From positions 1 to 17,094 of the forward strand of contig CAZOLZ010000047.1 in assembly GCA_964580965.1 (NCBI GenBank): DNA of 17,094 nucleotides, given 5' to 3'. The translations under genes and the position numbers were made by a program. This DNA is from CAIUKX01 sp964580965. Lineage in GTDB: Bacteria; Bacteroidota; Bacteroidia; Flavobacteriales_D; Crocinitomicaceae. Numbering within the stretch: position 1 is the stretch's first letter; every line of letters begins with the position of its first letter. The notes beneath the pieces were generated by a model. That model had not been told where the DNA came from and made no database searches. It worked only from the letters and a program-made list of their open reading frames with translations. Below, one piece after another: positions 1 through 7,862 of the stretch.

Positions 1-2509
1 GTAGTTTTTTATAAACAGATTGCAAAAAGCCCTTAGTGTAGTTTAGTTCTTCTTCAATTTTTGCTTTTTCAGCATCTAAATCTATATTATCTCCAAACGG
101 TATAAAGTATTCATTTGAATTGACTAGAAATGAGTTAGAATTATTAACTTTTTCTGAGGTATAATCTAATTTTGAAAGATTTCCCATTTTTTTGATAACA
201 GCATCGAAATCCTTGTTACTTTCTTTATTGAGTTTTATAAAAAGTTCCATTTTTACTTTATTCGCAACATTATTTTTCTTTCGAATGTTACGGATATTAG
301 TAATCACGTCTTCAGCAAGTTTAAATCCATCAAGAACATTAGTATTAACTTCTTTCACTTTTGGCCATTCTGCAATGATGATATCTTCATTTTCACTTCT
401 TTCTTTTATCAAGTGCCATAATTCTTCCGCTATAAATGGAGTAAATGGTTGAATGATTCTTAATAATTGTTCAAAAAAGTGAATTGTTGTATTGAATGTT
501 TTGGTATCAATTGGTTGCTCATATCCTGGTTTAATCATTTCAAGATACCATGAACAGAAATCATCCCAAACTAATTTATAGGTAGCCATCAATGCTTCAG
601 AAATTTTGAACTTATCAAAAAGATCATTAATAATAGTTAATTCTGAATTAAACTTATTTTCAAACCATTCGATAGCTTTAGAGGATGAGGTTGGTTGATC
701 CATCTCCTTAACTTCCCAAGATTTTACTAACCTAAAAGCATTCCATATTTTATTCGTAAAGTTCCTACCTTGTTCACATTGAGATGTATCGAATGGTAAA
801 TCATTTCCTGCAGGCGAAGAGATTAAAATTCCCATTCTAACTCCATCAGCACCATATTTTTCAATTAATCCAATAGGATCAGGAGAATTACCAAGAGATT
901 TAGACATTTTACGACCTAATTTATCTCTAACGATTCCTGTATAATAAACATTTTTGAAAGGTATTTTACCTAAATATTCTTTACCGGCAATAATCATTCT
1001 GGCCACCCAGAAGAACATGATTTCAGGAGCAGTGACTAGATCGTTTGTAGGATAATAGTAATTGATTTCGTCATTGTTTGGGTCCGTCAAGCCATTGAAT
1101 ACTGAAATAGGCCATAACCAACTTGAGAACCAGGTATCTAATACATCTTCATCTTGTTTTAATTCGTTTTTAGATAATGATTTTCCCGTTTTTTCTTTTA
1201 CTTTTTCAATGGCTTCTTCTACTGTTTTTGCAACTACATAATCATTTTCATCTGAACCATAGTAGAAAACAGGGATTCTATGTCCCCACCATAATTGACG
1301 AGAAATACACCAATCCTTGACGTTTTCCATCCAGTGTCGGTATGTGTTTTTGAATTTATCAGGATGAAATTGAATTTCACCGTTCATAACAGCATCTAAA
1401 GCTGGTTCAGCTAATTCTTTCATTGAAACAAACCACTGTAAAGACAGTTTGGGTTCAATAGCAGCATCTGTTCTCTCTGAATACCCAACCTTATTAATAT
1501 GATCTTCAGTTTTTATTAAATATCCTTTGTTGTATAATTCTTTTTCAATTTCTTTTCTAACCTCAAAACGATCCATTCCATTGAAATGTAAACCTTGCTC
1601 GTTTAATGTACCGTTATCGTTTAAGATTTCAATTGTTTCTAAATTATGTTTTTTACCTAATTCATAGTCATTTACATCATGAGCAGGAGTAACTTTCAAA
1701 CAACCTGTTCCAAACTCCATGTCTACATAATCATCTAAAATAATCGGAATTGTTCTGTTAGCAATTGGAACAATTGCTTTTTTACCATGTAAGTGTTTGA
1801 ATCTTTCATCGTTTGGATTAATACAAATGGCACTATCACCTAAAATTGTTTCAGGTCTTGTTGTTGCAATTGTTAACCATTGATCTTCTGAATCTGCTAC
1901 TTTATAGCGAACATAAAATAATTTAGAATTTACTTCTTTATGATTTACTTCTTCATCAGAAACAGCTGTTAAAGCTTCTGGATCCCAGTTAACCATTCTA
2001 GCACTTCTGTATATTTTACCTTTTTGATATAAATCGATAAATACATCTATTACTGATTCAGAATATTGTTTATCCATCGTGAAAGATGTTCTATCCCAAT
2101 CACACGAAGCACCTAGCTTTTTTAACTGTTCAAGGATAATTCCTCCGTGTTTATTTTTCCATTCAAAGGCATGAGATAAAAACTCATCTCTTGATAAATC
2201 AGATTTTTTTATTCCTTCTGTTCTTAATTTCTGAACAACTTTAGCTTCTGTAGCAATGGAAGCGTGATCTGTACCTGGAACCCAACAAGCGTTTTTACCT
2301 AACATTCTAGCTCTTCGAACCAAAATATCTTGAATCGTATTGTTTAACATATGTCCCATATGAAGTACGCCTGTAACATTTGGAGGAGGAATGACGACTG
2401 TGTAGGCTTCTCTGCTATCAGGTTTTGAACTGAAATAACCTTTCTGCATCCAATGTGCATACCATTTTTCTTCCGCCTTCTGCGGCTCGTACGTTTTTGG
2501 GATTTCCAT
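1..2509 (-). CDS. valS: Valyl-tRNA synthetase (3' end cut by window edge)
   Basis: Class I aminoacyl-tRNA synthetase that charges tRNA-Val in the cytoplasm. Reading the minus strand from the ATG at 2509-2507 gives 836 codons with no stop before the edge. The N-terminus (MEIPKTYEPQKAEEKWYAHW) is typical of the family. The HIGH-class nucleotide-binding motif appears as HMGH at residues 50-53, followed by LNN, and KMSKS lies at about 534-538 within GRKMSKSLGNSPDP. A WWGHRIP motif before the second half of the catalytic core is also visible. The last readable residues (FIPFGDNIDLDAEKAKIEEEL, then NYTKGFLQSVYKKL) are the start of the C-terminal coiled-coil arm, so about 40 residues are missing. 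The gene is divergent from folD and has its own -7 box. Identification is secure from the motifs; only the 3' end is unseen. Confidence 0.97.
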   Translation of the reverse strand, partial: MEIPKTYEPQKAEEKWYAHWMQKGYFSSKPDSREAYTVVIPPPNVTGVLHMGHMLNNTIQDILVRRARMLGKNACWVPGTDHASIATEAKVVQKLRTEGIKKSDLSRDEFLSHAFEWKNKHGGIILEQLKKLGASCDWDRTSFTMDKQYSESVIDVFIDLYQKGKIYRSARMVNWDPEALTAVSDEEVNHKEVNSKLFYVRYKVADSEDQWLTIATTRPETILGDSAICINPNDERFKHLHGKKAIVPIANRTIPIILDDYVDMEFGTGCLKVTPAHDVNDYELGKKHNLETIEILNDNGTLNEQGLHFNGMDRFEVRKEIEKELYNKGYLIKTEDHINKVGYSERTDAAIEPKLSLQWFVSMKELAEPALDAVMNGEIQFHPDKFKNTYRHWMENVKDWCISRQLWWGHRIPVFYYGSDENDYVVAKTVEEAIEKVKEKTGKSLSKNELKQDEDVLDTWFSSWLWPISVFNGLTDPNNDEINYYYPTNDLVTAPEIMFFWVARMIIAGKEYLGKIPFKNVYYTGIVRDKLGRKMSKSLGNSPDPIGLIEKYGADGVRMGILISSPAGNDLPFDTSQCEQGRNFTNKIWNAFRLVKSWEVKEMDQPTSSSKAIEWFENKFNSELTIINDLFDKFKISEALMATYKLVWDDFCSWYLEMIKPGYEQPIDTKTFNTTIHFFEQLLRIIQPFTPFIAEELWHLIKERSENEDIIIAEWPKVKEVNTNVLDGFKLAEDVITNIRNIRKKNNVANKVKMELFIKLNKESNKDFDAVIKKMGNLSKLDYTSEKVNNSNSFLVNSNEYFIPFGDNIDLDAEKAKIEEELNYTKGFLQSVYKKL

Positions 2510-2530
2510 TTTGTGTTTTTTACTTTGGTG

Positions 2531-2538
2531 CAAAGATA
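2531..2538 (-). promoter_or_regulatory. Candidate -7 box of valS (TATCTTTG)
   Basis: Minus-strand TATCTTTG fits the Bacteroidota TAnnTTTG element and lies 21 bases before the valS ATG. It would give a leader of about 15 bases. The 10-base core TATCTTTGCA is identical to the one in front of folD. No clear -33 TTG is visible at the usual spacing. Confidence 0.6.
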
Positions 2539-2623
2539 GTGAATTCTATATTTTTGGAGGACCTTGAAACTAGTTTAAAACAACAAAATTTTTAAAAATA
2601 TCTTAACTGTAAATTTTTGAGGT

Positions 2624-2631
2624 TATCTTTG
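2624..2631 (+). promoter_or_regulatory. Candidate -7 box of folD (TATCTTTG)
   Basis: TATCTTTG fits the Bacteroidota TAnnTTTG consensus, 20 bases before the folD ATG, and is followed by a run of A residues. It shares TATCTTTGCA with the divergent valS promoter. A -33 TTG is not evident. Confidence 0.6.
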
Positions 2632-2651
2632 CAAAAAAAACTATATACTAC

Positions 2652-3530
2652 ATGCAATTATTAGACGGTAAAAAAACAGCTCAAGAAATAAAAGAAGAAT
2701 TAGCAAATGCTGTTCAAGAGAGGAAACAGAAAGGTATGAAAATTCCTCATTTAGCAGCTGTTTTGGTTGGTAATGATGGAGGTTCTTTAACTTATGTTAA
2801 TGCTAAAGTTAAGGCATGTGAGGAAATTGGTTTTGAAAGTACTCTGATTAAATATGATGAAACTGTTTCAGAGGAGACTTTATTGACAAAAGTTCAATCT
2901 TTGAATGAGGATAAAAGTATTGATGGTTTCATTGTACAATTACCTTTACCAAAGCATATAGACGAATTAAAGATTACCCAAGCAATTGATCCCAAAAAAG
3001 ATGTTGATGGTTTTCATCCTGTAAATCTGGGTAATATGATCTTAAATATACCATGTTTTTTACCTGCTACACCAGCTGGGATTGTTGAGTTGTTGAAAAG
3101 GAATAATATTGAGACAAAAGGTAAAAATTGTGTAATTATTGGGAGAAGTAATATTGTTGGTCAGCCATTAAGTATTTTATTGGCACAGAATACAGAACCT
3201 GGAAACTGTACGGTTACTTTAACACATAGCCATACTAAAAACTTAAATGAGTTATGTTTGGCTGCAGATATTATAGTAGCTGCTATTGGTAGGCCTAATT
3301 TTGTTACGGAAGACATGGTCAAAGAAGGTGCTGTTGTAATTGATGTAGGGACAACTAGAGTAGTAGACGATTCAAGAGAAAGAGGTTGGTATCTATGTGG
3401 TGATGTTGATTTTAAAAACGTAGCCCCAAAAACTTCTTACATTACACCAGTTCCTGGTGGTGTAGGACCTATGACAATCGCTTCTTTAATGATTAATACA
3501 TTGAAAGCGATGGAACTTAAAGGTAAATAG
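2652..3530 (+). CDS. folD: Bifunctional methylenetetrahydrofolate dehydrogenase / methenyltetrahydrofolate cyclohydrolase FolD
   Basis: Cytosolic one-carbon enzyme: it oxidises 5,10-methylene-THF with NADP+ and hydrolyses the methenyl product to 10-formyl-THF, feeding purine synthesis and initiator-tRNA formylation. At 292 residues it is normal length. The catalytic segment is YVNAKVKACEEIG (Tyr48; Lys52 aligns with E. coli Lys54). QLPLP is at 96-100, with the catalytic Asp in DVDGFHP at about 119. The NADP-binding loop GRSNIVGQP is at 164-172 and the C-terminal family signature PGGVGPMT at 268-275. No key residue is missing. It starts at an ATG in an A-rich leader without a Shine-Dalgarno site, as is usual in this phylum. 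It stands alone, divergent from valS and convergent with the flavoprotein gene, 21 bases from the latter's stop codon. Confidence 0.97.
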   Translation: MQLLDGKKTAQEIKEELANAVQERKQKGMKIPHLAAVLVGNDGGSLTYVNAKVKACEEIGFESTLIKYDETVSEETLLTKVQSLNEDKSIDGFIVQLPLPKHIDELKITQAIDPKKDVDGFHPVNLGNMILNIPCFLPATPAGIVELLKRNNIETKGKNCVIIGRSNIVGQPLSILLAQNTEPGNCTVTLTHSHTKNLNELCLAADIIVAAIGRPNFVTEDMVKEGAVVIDVGTTRVVDDSRERGWYLCGDVDFKNVAPKTSYITPVPGGVGPMTIASLMINTLKAMELKGK

Positions 3531-3551
3531 AAGCTAATAATTTAATAGATT

Positions 3552-5045
3552 TTATAATCTATCTAGATTAGTTTTTACTCCGTCAACTAAAGAGTAACAT
3601 GAAAGTTTATCTTTAAAAACAGAAGATTTAAAAACTGATTTATCTAAAAGCATTCGAGCACATTCTTGTATTCCTTCAACTATGGATGGGTGGGGGTGCA
3701 CTAATTCTGCTAATGCATCAATTCCTGCATTTAATTTAATTAATAATGCAACACCTTGAATAGCTGTAGAGGCGTGTTCACCTACAACACGCATTCCCAG
3801 TATTCTCATTTGAGAATCGTTTGATACTATTATTTTAAAGAAACCTTGTGTTTGTCTCATAGCGATAGCTCTTGCCACTACAGAGTAGTCAACTTTGACA
3901 ACTTTTACAGGTATATTTTTTTTAATACAATCGGTTTCGTTTAAGCCAACAGAAGCAACTTCAGGATTCAAAAACATTAATGTACAAATGTTGTCGTAAC
4001 TCAATGAAGTTTTATTCATATCGTATGCCTTTTCTACTGCATAACGGCCTTCAATTTCTCCAGCATTTACTAATGCAATTCTTCCTGAGACATCTCCAAC
4101 TACAAAAATGTTAGGTATATTTGTCTGTGTGTCATTATCACCAATATGCACACCTCTTTTTGACATTTTTACACCTGCATTTTCTATTTCTAATTTTTCA
4201 ATATTCGGAACACGACCTATAGATAGTAGAGCTTTTTCAACCCTAATAGTTTCAGTTTTTCCATCAGGGTGAGCAAGGGTGTATTCGACTTCATTATCAA
4301 CTTTTGTTAATGAAATTAGTTGAGCATTATGATGAATCGTAACATTTTTATTTTCAAGATTGTTTGAGATAATTTCAGAAATATCTTCATCTTCAAAAGG
4401 TAAAATACGTTCTTGTCGATCTATTAGGTAAACTTTTGTTTTTCCAAAATTAGAGAACATTGTAGCATATTCACATCCAATAACACCAGCACCAATTATA
4501 ACTATACTTTTTGGGTAATCATCTATGAGTTCAATTGAATCGCTTGTTAATATTGTTTGATGATCAACTTTAATTTTTTTGTCAATTCGAGGTCTACTTC
4601 CTGTAGCTATAATAATATTCTCACCCCAAATTATTTTTTCATTTTTATCTTGTTTGATTAAAATACGATTTGAATCTACAAAACTTCCATAACCTCTTTC
4701 GAAGTGAAGTAGTTTATGCATTGATTCAGTTTGAAGTAATTTGATATGGCAGGAATATTGGAATTTTCGTTCAAAAACCGCTTCATTTATTGCTTTACTA
4801 ATTTCATTCCAAGTAAATTCAAAAGGTTTTTCGTTTGAGTTTAGGTGTAAAGTTTCATTAACCTTTTTAACTCTCGACGAAAGTTCCCATAATGTTTTTG
4901 ATGATAAAGCACCATTGTATACACCTGTACCGCCGACTTTATTTACTTCAATTAGACAAACTTTTTTTCCAAAGTCTATTCCACGCATAGCAGCAGCATA
5001 TCCTGCAGGACCTGCTCCAATTACTATTAAGTCGTACTTCTCCAT
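3552..5045 (-). CDS. FAD/NAD(P)-dependent oxidoreductase, dihydrolipoyl dehydrogenase/SthA-like, without the redox-active cysteine pair
   Basis: A 497-residue two-dinucleotide-fold flavoprotein. The N-terminal FAD motif is VIGAGPAG (residues 8-15), the NAD(P)-binding motif is VIIGAGVIG in the middle, and the second FAD motif is VVGDVSGRIALVNAGEIEG, followed by the dimerisation domain. Family members of the disulfide reductase type read GGTCLNVGCIPSK; here the segment is GGTGVYNGALSSK (38-50), so Gly41 and Ala46 replace both cysteines. The C-terminal His-Glu dyad motif is nevertheless kept as HPHPSIVE (His452, Glu457). Soluble transhydrogenase (SthA) also lacks the disulfide, so an NAD(P)H transhydrogenase or related redox role is plausible, but the substrate is not readable from sequence. 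An upstream TTG at 5081 extends the frame by 12 codons, but it falls in the -7 box, so the ATG at 5045 is chosen. Confidence 0.85.
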   Translation of the reverse strand: MEKYDLIVIGAGPAGYAAAMRGIDFGKKVCLIEVNKVGGTGVYNGALSSKTLWELSSRVKKVNETLHLNSNEKPFEFTWNEISKAINEAVFERKFQYSCHIKLLQTESMHKLLHFERGYGSFVDSNRILIKQDKNEKIIWGENIIIATGSRPRIDKKIKVDHQTILTSDSIELIDDYPKSIVIIGAGVIGCEYATMFSNFGKTKVYLIDRQERILPFEDEDISEIISNNLENKNVTIHHNAQLISLTKVDNEVEYTLAHPDGKTETIRVEKALLSIGRVPNIEKLEIENAGVKMSKRGVHIGDNDTQTNIPNIFVVGDVSGRIALVNAGEIEGRYAVEKAYDMNKTSLSYDNICTLMFLNPEVASVGLNETDCIKKNIPVKVVKVDYSVVARAIAMRQTQGFFKIIVSNDSQMRILGMRVVGEHASTAIQGVALLIKLNAGIDALAELVHPHPSIVEGIQECARMLLDKSVFKSSVFKDKLSCYSLVDGVKTNLDRL

Positions 5046-5078
5046 TAGAATTGTTATTTTTGAAGTATGTGTATATAT

Positions 5079-5086
5079 CAAATATA
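5079..5086 (-). promoter_or_regulatory. Candidate -7 box of the flavoprotein gene (TATATTTG)
   Basis: Minus-strand TATATTTG matches TAnnTTTG. Transcription starting a few bases downstream would leave about 25 bases of leader before the ATG at 5045, and it excludes the upstream in-frame TTG as a start. Confidence 0.55.
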
Positions 5087-5110
5087 AAAAAAGTTAAGAT
5101 TATAACTAAT

Positions 5111-5146
5111 AATTGATAACCTAATAACATGTTAAATTTATCAATT
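5111..5146. repeat. Inverted repeat AATTGATAA / TTATCAATT in a divergent promoter region
   Basis: Two perfect 9-base arms at 5111-5119 and 5138-5146, separated by 18 bases, lie between the divergent flavoprotein and YkgJ-like genes. It could be an operator or chance in A/T-rich DNA; there is no independent support. Confidence 0.3.
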
Positions 5147-5159
5147 GTAATTTTTAGAT

Positions 5160-5648
5160 ATGAATTATTTAAGTGATTTAGAAAAAGGTAAGGTAAATAT
5201 TCAAGATTATAAAAAAGCATTTCAAAAATTAAAAAAGAAAAATAATAAAGTTGTTGATGAAATGTTTCATGGCTTACATGAAAAAGTTTTTGAAGATATA
5301 GATTGTTTGTCTTGTGCAAATTGTTGTAAAACTACAAGTCCAATATTTAGAGATGTAGATATAAAACGTATTTCTAAAAAGTTAAAGGTCAAAGAAGCTC
5401 AATTTATCAATTCGTATTTAAAAATGGATGAAGAGCATGATTTTGTTCTTAAAAGTTCTCCATGTTGCTTTTTGGGGGATGATAATAAATGTAGTATTTA
5501 TGAAGATAGACCTTTAGCTTGTAGAGAGTATCCTCATACAAATCGGAAAAACATGTATCAAATTATGAGTTTAACATTAAAGAATGTTGAAATTTGTCCG
5601 GCTGTGGTTAGAGTCACAGAAAAGATAACATCTAGTTTAAAGAAGTAA
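5160..5648 (+). CDS. YkgJ-family cysteine cluster protein (putative metal-binding, UPF0153/zinc- or iron-chelating domain)
   Basis: A 162-residue soluble protein with a Lys-rich N-terminal helix region and nine cysteines arranged as in the YkgJ (UPF0153) family: CLSCANCC at 49-56, SPCCFLGDDNKCSIYEDRP with Cys102, Cys103 and Cys111, Cys121 in the CREYP segment, and Cys146 near the end. This family is thought to bind a metal (Fe-S or Zn) through these cysteines, but its cellular role is unsettled. There is no signal peptide or membrane segment. The ATG follows an A/T-rich leader with no clear -7 match (TAATTTTT at 5148 is one base off). The gene is divergent from the flavoprotein gene. The MFS gene follows 88 bases downstream with no terminator between, so read-through is possible. 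Confidence 0.85.
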   Translation: MNYLSDLEKGKVNIQDYKKAFQKLKKKNNKVVDEMFHGLHEKVFEDIDCLSCANCCKTTSPIFRDVDIKRISKKLKVKEAQFINSYLKMDEEHDFVLKSSPCCFLGDDNKCSIYEDRPLACREYPHTNRKNMYQIMSLTLKNVEICPAVVRVTEKITSSLKK

Positions 5649-5714
5649 GACCATTGGGTTATGATTTTAAAGCCTCGGTGTCGATTAAATTATATTTATT
5701 CATTAAAAAATTTT

Positions 5715-5722
5715 CATATTTG
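5715..5722 (+). promoter_or_regulatory. Weak candidate -7 box of the MFS gene (CATATTTG)
   Basis: CATATTTG differs from TAnnTTTG at the first base and lies 14 bases before the ATG at 5737. This is weaker than the other boxes in the window, so transcription from the upstream YkgJ gene may contribute. Confidence 0.3.
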
Positions 5723-5736
5723 TTGAAAAATTAAAT

Positions 5737-6987
5737 ATGAATACATTTTCTCGAAAAGAAAAAGTTAAACATTTATTAAGTTTACCTGTTATTGTAGCTG
5801 CCCTTGGTTATTTTGTTGATATATATGATTTAATTCTTTTTGGTGTAGTAAGAGTTCCTAGTTTAGAGTCTATGAATATTTCTTTGGATGTTGCAGGTAC
5901 AACCATTCAAGATTGGCAAATGTTTGGTTTGATGCTAGGTGGAATTCTATGGGGAGTTTTAGGAGATAAAAAAGGAAGGCTATCTGTTTTATTTGGTTCA
6001 ATTTTAGTTTATTCTTTAGCAAATATAATGTGTGGCTTTTTACCATATGTAAATTTTATGGATAAGGTTTCTGCCTATGCGGTATTGAGGTTTATAGCAG
6101 GTATAGGTTTAGCAGGCGAGTTAGGTGCTGGGATAACTTTAGTAGCAGAGTCTTTACCAAAAGAATTAAGAGCTATAGGAACATCTATAGTAGCGGGTTT
6201 TGGTTTGTTAGGAGCAGTGGTTGCTAATTTTACTGTAGAGTTATCGGGGGATTGGAAAATTGCATATTTTGTCGGTGGAGGAATGGGAATTTTATTGTTG
6301 ATTTTTCGAATAGGAGTAGCTGAATCTGGAATTTACAAAGATGTTTTATTAAAAGCAGAAGTACAAAAAGGAAACTTTATGTCTTTTTTTACAAATGGTA
6401 AACGTTTAGTGAGGTATTTAAAAGTAATAGCTATAGGTTTACCAACATGGTTTTGTATTGGGATTTTAGCATTCTTAGCAAATGAATTTTCTGAGGAATT
6501 GGGTGTCAAAGGAAGGTTAGAACCTGGTACAGCAATTATGTGGGCATATATTGGGATTTCTGTAGGGGATTTCATGAGTGGTTTCATTAGTCAGTGGTTA
6601 CAATCACGTAAAAAAGCTATTTTGTGGATGATAAATTTCACGATTTTAGGTGTTGTATTAATGTTGTTTACAAATTATTCGTCACCAAATGTATATTATT
6701 TTTACTGTGTTTGGTTAGGATTAGGGACAGGTTATTGGGCGATGTTTGTAACTGTTGGAGCGGAGCAATTTGGTACAAATATTCGAGCTACAGCAGCAAC
6801 AACTATTCCTAATATGGTTAGAGGAATGTTGATTCCAATGAACTTTTTATTTTATTACTTTATCTCAAGTTCTTTTTCTAAAATAAATTCAGCTTTGGTT
6901 GTTGGTGTTGTTGTTTTTACACTAGCATTATTTGCTACACTTACAATTGAGGAAACACATGGAAAAGATTTGGATTATGTGGAGTAA
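5737..6987 (+). CDS. Major facilitator superfamily transporter, substrate unknown
   Basis: An inner-membrane secondary transporter of 416 residues, the usual size for a 12-helix MFS protein; long hydrophobic segments run through the whole chain. Membrane-embedded acids sit in helix 1 (FVDIYD, Asp28 and Asp31). The loop 2-3 motif A is GVLGDKKGR (73-81), and the RFIAGIGLAGELG signature of sugar and metabolite:H+ symporters is at 118-130. A second, half-conserved motif A lies after the midpoint (GDFMSGFISQWLQSRKKA, 277-293), as expected from the internal duplication. These features resemble the metabolite:H+ symporter and sugar-porter branches more than drug-efflux pumps, but I cannot name the substrate. 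It ends before a strong bidirectional terminator. Its YkgJ neighbour gives no clear functional hint. Confidence 0.88.
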   Translation: MNTFSRKEKVKHLLSLPVIVAALGYFVDIYDLILFGVVRVPSLESMNISLDVAGTTIQDWQMFGLMLGGILWGVLGDKKGRLSVLFGSILVYSLANIMCGFLPYVNFMDKVSAYAVLRFIAGIGLAGELGAGITLVAESLPKELRAIGTSIVAGFGLLGAVVANFTVELSGDWKIAYFVGGGMGILLLIFRIGVAESGIYKDVLLKAEVQKGNFMSFFTNGKRLVRYLKVIAIGLPTWFCIGILAFLANEFSEELGVKGRLEPGTAIMWAYIGISVGDFMSGFISQWLQSRKKAILWMINFTILGVVLMLFTNYSSPNVYYFYCVWLGLGTGYWAMFVTVGAEQFGTNIRATAATTIPNMVRGMLIPMNFLFYYFISSSFSKINSALVVGVVVFTLALFATLTIEETHGKDLDYVE

Positions 6988-7002
6988 AGTAGATTTAAAT
7001 TC

Positions 7003-7040
7003 AAAAAAAAGAGGTTGTAAATTTTACAACCTCTTTTTTT
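7003..7040. terminator. Bidirectional intrinsic terminator between MFS and peroxiredoxin genes
   Basis: An 11-bp perfect stem GAGGTTGTAAA (7011-7021) / TTTACAACCTC (7023-7033) is flanked by eight A (7003-7010) and seven T (7034-7040). It therefore reads as stem plus U-tract on both strands, serving the convergent MFS (+) and peroxiredoxin (-) genes. Confidence 0.93.
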
Positions 7041-7057
7041 GTTATGTTAGAAACTTC

Positions 7058-7690
7058 TTAGTGATTTGATAAGTATTCAGCAACTCCATCAAAAGAAGCT
7101 TTCATACCTTCAGACCCTTTTTGCCAATTAGCTGGACAAACTTCTCCATTTTCTTCGAAGAATTGTAAAGCATCAACCATTCTTAAAGCTTCATCTACAT
7201 TTCTTCCTAATGGAAAGTTGTTTACTAGTTGGTGCATAACTGTACCTTCTTTGTCAATCAAGAACAAACCTCTAAAAGCAATCATTGGACCCGTAGCTCC
7301 TAATTTACCTTCCATATCATACTCATATTCACCTGCTAATACTCCAAATGCTTCAGAGATAGTTTTATCAGTGTCAGCTACGATTGGATATGTTACACCT
7401 TGAATTCCACCTTTATTTTTTGGAACTTGTAACCATCCCCAGTGCGATTCTTCAGTATCTGTTGAACAAGCTACAACTTTAGCTCCTCTAGCTTCAAATT
7501 CAGCTAATTTATCTTGGAAAGCATGTAATTCTGAGGGACAAACGAATGTAAAATCTTTTGGATAAAAGAAAAATACAACTGGATTTTTACCAATGTATTG
7601 ATCTAATGAAAAATCATTTTCGATAACTCCTCCGTTAACTACTGCAGCAGCCTTAAATGATGGTGCTTTTTTTCCTACTAATACTCCCAT
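7058..7690 (-). CDS. Typical 2-Cys peroxiredoxin (AhpC/TSA family)
   Basis: A thiol peroxidase of 210 residues that reduces H2O2, organic peroxides and peroxynitrite in the cytoplasm. The peroxidatic site PKDFTFVC (44-51) gives Cys51 with the supporting Pro44 and Thr48. The resolving cysteine is Cys185 in EVCPANWQKG, which marks the 2-Cys class. The segment that carries GGLG in overoxidation-sensitive enzymes reads GGIQ here, and the C-terminal YF is YL, suggesting a fairly robust, less easily hyperoxidised enzyme (inference). The reductase partner (AhpF or thioredoxin) is not in the window. The gene is divergent from an OxyR-type regulator, so induction by peroxide is likely. The leader from the candidate -7 box to the ATG is about 100 bases, and a strong terminator follows the stop. 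Confidence 0.95.
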   Translation of the reverse strand: MGVLVGKKAPSFKAAAVVNGGVIENDFSLDQYIGKNPVVFFFYPKDFTFVCPSELHAFQDKLAEFEARGAKVVACSTDTEESHWGWLQVPKNKGGIQGVTYPIVADTDKTISEAFGVLAGEYEYDMEGKLGATGPMIAFRGLFLIDKEGTVMHQLVNNFPLGRNVDEALRMVDALQFFEENGEVCPANWQKGSEGMKASFDGVAEYLSNH

Positions 7691-7798
7691 TTTTTTATTT
7701 GTTTTTAAAAGGTTATACTTATTATTTACTATAAAATTATTAATTATTTTTTTAATCTTAATCTTAAAACTTTAATAAGTTCTTGTTAATATACAATT

Positions 7799-7806
7799 CA
7801 AAGATA
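7799..7806 (-). promoter_or_regulatory. Candidate -7 box of the peroxiredoxin gene (TATCTTTG)
   Basis: Minus-strand TATCTTTG, the same box as in valS and folD, lies within the 172-base region shared with the divergent oxyR. It is next to the CTATTAATAG palindrome, which would lie just upstream of the box, where an activator such as OxyR acts. Confidence 0.55.
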
Positions 7807-7813
7807 AATACTT

Positions 7814-7853
7814 CTATTAATAGTTTTTATTGATTATTTTTATATTTCAATAG
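7814..7853. promoter_or_regulatory. Candidate OxyR-type operator region
   Basis: The palindrome CTATTAATAG (7814-7823) is followed by TATTGA (7828-7833) and TCAATA (7847-7852), an inverted pair 13 bases apart, with a second ATAG at 7850-7853. OxyR sites are built from ATAG/CTAT half-sites, and the location between regulator and target fits. The spacing does not match the E. coli consensus, so this is only a candidate. Confidence 0.35.
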
Positions 7854-7862
7854 ATTTTAATT

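Noticed and set aside
192..452. 86-codon plus-strand frame within valS
   Set aside because: Antisense of a clearly coding valS region; the Ser/Leu/Phe-rich product is typical of a shadow frame.
3546..3561. Small hairpin TAGATT-TTAT-AATCTA after folD
   Set aside because: Six A/T-rich pairs with no T-run, overlapping the stop codon of the convergent gene; too weak to call a terminator.
5046..5081. TTG-initiated N-terminal extension of the flavoprotein (12 extra residues)
   Set aside because: The TTG lies inside the TATATTTG promoter box, and the ATG at 5045 gives the normal distance to the FAD-binding glycine motif.
4948..5319. 123-codon minus-strand frame across the flavoprotein/YkgJ intergenic region
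   Set aside because: It overlaps the flavoprotein start region and the YkgJ-like gene in other frames, and its composition is that of antisense low-complexity A/T-rich sequence with no domain.
7752..7767. Tandem TTAATC repeat in the peroxiredoxin leader
   Set aside because: Only about two and a half copies of an A/T-rich hexamer; compatible with chance in this composition.
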